A stretch of 64,000 nt of DNA, from the NCBI RefSeq assembly GCF_004365175.1, contig NZ_SOCE01000001.1:3603403-3667402 (forward strand). The letters are read 5' to 3'. Made by a program: the position numbers and the translations under genes. The notes under the pieces were generated by a model that was not told the DNA's origin, made no database searches, and worked only from the letters and a program-made list of their open reading frames with translations. This document shows, one piece after another, positions 61,441-64,000 of the stretch; position 1 is the stretch's first letter, and each line of letters starts with the position of its first letter. This DNA comes from Kribbella voronezhensis. Its GTDB lineage: Bacteria; Actinomycetota; Actinomycetes; Propionibacteriales; Kribbellaceae.

Positions 61441-63480
61441 TCAGATGTCAAGGAACCGGACGTCCTTGGCGTTGCGCTGGATGAAGTTCCGGCGGGCCTC
61501 GATGTCGTCGCCCATCAGGGTCGCGAAGGTCTCGTCGGCGCGGGCGGCGTCGTCCAAAGTGATCTGCAGCAGCACCCGGTTGGCCGGGTCCATCGTGGTC
61601 TCCCACAGCTCCTGCGCGTTCATCTCACCCAGACCCTTGTAGCGCTGGGTGCCGTTCTCCTTGGGCAGCTTCTTGCCCGCCTCGGCGCCGGCCGCCATCA
61701 GGCCGTCCTTCTCGCGCTCGGTGTAGGCGAGCTCGTGCGCGCTGTTGCTCCAGCGGATCTTGTACAGCGGCGGCTGCGCGGCGTACACGTGACCGCGCTC
61801 GATCAGCGGGCGCATGAAGCGGAACAGCAGCGTGAGCAGCAGGGTCCGGATGTGCTGGCCGTCGACGTCGGCGTCGGCCATGATCACGATCTTGTGGTAC
61901 CGGAGCTTCTCTTCGTCGAAGTCCTCGTGGATACCGGTGCCCAGGGCGGAGATGATCGCCTGGACCTCGTTGTTCTGCAGGACCTTGTCGATCCGGGCCT
62001 TCTCCACGTTCAGGATCTTGCCCCGGATCGGCAGGATGGCCTGGAACTTCGGGTCGCGGCCACCCTTCGCGGAGCCACCGGCCGAGTCACCCTCGACGAT
62101 GTAGACCTCGCACTCCTCGGGGTTCGTCGACTGGCAGTCGGACAGCTTGCCCGGCAGACCGCCGCCACCGAGCAACCCCTTGCGGTTGCGGGCCAGGTCG
62201 CGCGCCTTGCGGGCGGCGATCCGGGCGCTCGCGGCCGCGGTGGCCTTGCGGATGATCTCGCGGCCCTCGGCCGGGTTCTGCTCGAACCAGGCGCCGAGCC
62301 GGTCGTTGACGACCCGCTGGACGAAGCCCTTCACCTCGGTGTTGCCGAGCTTGGTCTTCGTCTGGCCCTCGAACTGCGGCTCGGCCAGCTTGACCGAGAT
62401 GATCGCGGTCAGGCCTTCCCGGATGTCGTCACCGGTGAGCCTGTCCTCTTTCTTCTTGATCATCCCCTGGTCCTCGCCGAACGAGTTGACCAGCGAGGTG
62501 AGCGCGGACCGGAAGCCCTCTTCGTGCGTCCCGCCCTCGTGCGTGTTGATCGCGTTCGCGAAGGTGTGCACGGACTCCTGGAACGAGCCGCTCCACTGCA
62601 TCGCGACCTCGAGGCTGAGCGAGTCCTCACCGGTGGCCGCCTCGAAGGCGATCACGTCGCGGTGCACGGTCTCGCGGATGCCGGTCAGGTACTTCACGTA
62701 GTCGATCAGGCCGTCGTCGTACTTGAACGACTGCTCGACCGGGTTGCCGTCCTCGGTGTGGTCCGGGCGCTCGTCGCGGATGACGAGCTCCAGGCCTTTG
62801 TTCAGGAAGGCGTACTCGCGGAAGCGGGTGGACAACGTCTCGTACGAGTAGACCGTCGTTTCGAAGACGTCCGGGCTCGGCCAGAAAGTGATCGTGGTGC
62901 CGGTGCTGTCCGACGTACCGACCTCGGCCAGGTCGGCGTCCGGGACGCCGATCGTGAACGACTGGGTATAGGCCTTGCCGCCGGTGCTGACGTCGACCTG
63001 CAGGCGGCTGGACAGCGCGTTCACGACGGAGACGCCGACGCCGTGCAGTCCACCGGACACCTTGTATCCGCCGCCGCCGAACTTGCCGCCGGCGTGCAGA
63101 ACAGTCAGTACCACGGTGACGGCCGGCTTGCCCTCGGACTCGACGATGCCGACCGGGATGCCACGGCCGTTGTCGACGACGCGGACACCGCCGTCGGCCA
63201 GCAGGGTGACGACGATCTTGTCGCAGAACCCGGCCAGCGCCTCGTCCACCGCGTTGTCGACGACCTCGTAGACAAGGTGGTGCAGACCGCGCTCACCGGT
63301 GGACCCGATGTACATCCCGGGGCGCTTGCGGACCGCGTCGAGGCCCTCGAGGACCTGGATCGCGCTGGCGTCGTATTCGCGGTCGACGGCCGATCTGGTG
63401 ATCTCGGTGAGGGGTGCTTCTTCGATGCCGGTGCTGTCTGCGGACGTTGTTTCGTCGATCTCGGTCGGCTCGTCGATCAC
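61441..63480 (-). CDS. gyrB: DNA gyrase subunit B
   Basis: A 679-residue ATPase subunit. GHKL ATP-binding motifs ([39 protein letters not shown]) are followed by the transducer and by the TOPRIM region ([37 protein letters not shown]). The frame is open to 63558, but GTG 63480 has AGGAGG 10 nt upstream, so I use it; ATG 63519 is an alternative. The next gene upstream is divergent. Confidence 0.97.
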   Translation of the reverse strand: MIDEPTEIDETTSADSTGIEEAPLTEITRSAVDREYDASAIQVLEGLDAVRKRPGMYIGSTGERGLHHLVYEVVDNAVDEALAGFCDKIVVTLLADGGVRVVDNGRGIPVGIVESEGKPAVTVVLTVLHAGGKFGGGGYKVSGGLHGVGVSVVNALSSRLQVDVSTGGKAYTQSFTIGVPDADLAEVGTSDSTGTTITFWPSPDVFETTVYSYETLSTRFREYAFLNKGLELVIRDERPDHTEDGNPVEQSFKYDDGLIDYVKYLTGIRETVHRDVIAFEAATGEDSLSLEVAMQWSGSFQESVHTFANAINTHEGGTHEEGFRSALTSLVNSFGEDQGMIKKKEDRLTGDDIREGLTAIISVKLAEPQFEGQTKTKLGNTEVKGFVQRVVNDRLGAWFEQNPAEGREIIRKATAAASARIAARKARDLARNRKGLLGGGGLPGKLSDCQSTNPEECEVYIVEGDSAGGSAKGGRDPKFQAILPIRGKILNVEKARIDKVLQNNEVQAIISALGTGIHEDFDEEKLRYHKIVIMADADVDGQHIRTLLLTLLFRFMRPLIERGHVYAAQPPLYKIRWSNSAHELAYTEREKDGLMAAGAEAGKKLPKENGTQRYKGLGEMNAQELWETTMDPANRVLLQITLDDAARADETFATLMGDDIEARRNFIQRNAKDVRFLDI

Positions 63481-63664
63481 CGGCTGTTGTCCTCCTCGGA
63501 CCCCACCTGCGCGGGGCATCGAATCACAGTACGAGCCGCCGTACTGTGAGACCAGCACCGGCGGCTACTTCAACAGACCCATCCTACCCGTCGACCGAAG
63601 CAGAACCTGCCACCAGGCGGACGAAACTCGGGTCAGGGCGTATTTTCGGACTCCCGCCCATGTC

Positions 63665-63683
63665 CCCCCACGCAGGGTGGGGG
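63665..63683. other. Hairpin in the gyrB upstream region
   Basis: CCCCCAC and GTGGGGG arms around GCAGG, in the 303-bp gap upstream of gyrB. No T-run, so a regulatory structure is more likely than termination. Confidence 0.4.
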
Positions 63684-63783
63684 CTCCGAAAGCGCTCACG
63701 GCATTCAGTGGCTTCTGATCGGATCGCCCCTGACCGTCTCGGTGCCGAGACCCGGCACCCCGCACCCACCGGCGCTTAGGATC

Positions 63784-64000
63784 ATGGCCGTGGAAAGTCT
63801 GGACGACGTCATCGACGCCATGATCGCCGATCGGGTGATCCACCGTCACCGCCGCAAATGGCTGATCGCGATCGCCGCGGTCCTCGTCCTGGCGCTGGTC
63901 ATCTTCGTTACCGGCGGCTGGAAGGAGAAGAAGGGCCGCAAGGTCGACACCCTCAAGGCACCGGTCACGCTGACCGCCGGCCGGTACGAGTTCGGCTTCA
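63784..64000 (+). CDS. Membrane-anchored protein, N-terminal part
   Basis: Open at the right edge. About 72 residues are visible: a charged N-terminus, one transmembrane helix (KWLIAIAAVLVLALVIFVTGGW) and a basic segment. A TAGGAT hexamer at 63777-63782 suggests that the transcript starts at or next to GTG 63790, so it may be leaderless with that codon as start. No family recognised. It is divergent from gyrB, where recF or DUF721 genes are more usual. Confidence 0.6.
   Translation, partial: MAVESLDDVIDAMIADRVIHRHRRKWLIAIAAVLVLALVIFVTGGWKEKKGRKVDTLKAPVTLTAGRYEFGF

Overview
The window is high-G+C DNA (roughly 70% by eye) from an actinomycete chromosome near the replication-initiation region. 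It carries gyrB-gyrA-DUF3566, tRNA-Ile, tRNA-Ala and the DLW-39 gene at the right end, and the cell-wall set pstP-rodA-pbpA-pknB-trpG-DUF881-crgA at the left end. Start-codon usage (many GTG), the secreted polysaccharide hydrolases and the gene content suggest a Kribbella-like member of the Propionibacteriales; the genus is an inference from memory of family content, not a search result.

Layout. 1-7.5 kb: conserved growth and division block, with translationally coupled pstP/rodA/pbpA, then the PASTA kinase pknB, a reverse-strand trpG-like amidotransferase and DUF881 protein, and crgA. 7.5-25.4 kb: accessory DNA with a DnaA-box-like cluster, an alpha/beta hydrolase, an EXLDI-DrrA-DrrB type transporter operon, a MocR regulator divergent from a flavin-binding protein, a secreted HAF-like protein, an arabinan-utilisation cluster (LacI, GH51, two GH43), an M14 carboxypeptidase, a TetR/FAD-monooxygenase pair with clear operators, and an ECF42-type sigma factor with its YCII (DGPF) partner. 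25.4-27.9 kb: conserved rhomboid protease, cyclophilin and a helix-rich membrane protein. 28-54 kb: a second accessory stretch with Ogt, two DUF4328 proteins (a third lies further on), a sugar isomerase-like TIM barrel, a SoxR-type-box SDR/QueA operon, a secreted beta-helix glycosidase, a degenerate-HD/membrane/beta-propeller fusion, an ether-lipid-type FAD oxidase/TetR/GlpD group, an epimerase/PP2C pair, and several small stand-alone genes.

54-57.4 kb: a small decayed island beside tRNA-Ala. The 3' half of the tRNA, its terminator and about 100 bp of flanking sequence are repeated 2.2 kb away, and the DNA between holds an orphan coiled-coil membrane gene and a DUF218 (YdcF/SanA-like) pseudogene with three apparent frameshifts. 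57.4-63.5 kb: DLW-39 gene, tRNA-Ile, DUF3566, gyrA, gyrB. The window ends inside a divergent membrane-protein gene.

The most interesting items are the catalytically degenerate HD domain fused to a PQQ-like propeller, the tRNA-Ala island remnant, the SoxR-like box in front of an SDR/QueA pair, the EXLDI operon with repeated TCTACGTAG motifs, and the acidic-protein/3-TM-protein pair. No complete new defence or biosynthetic system is convincingly present.
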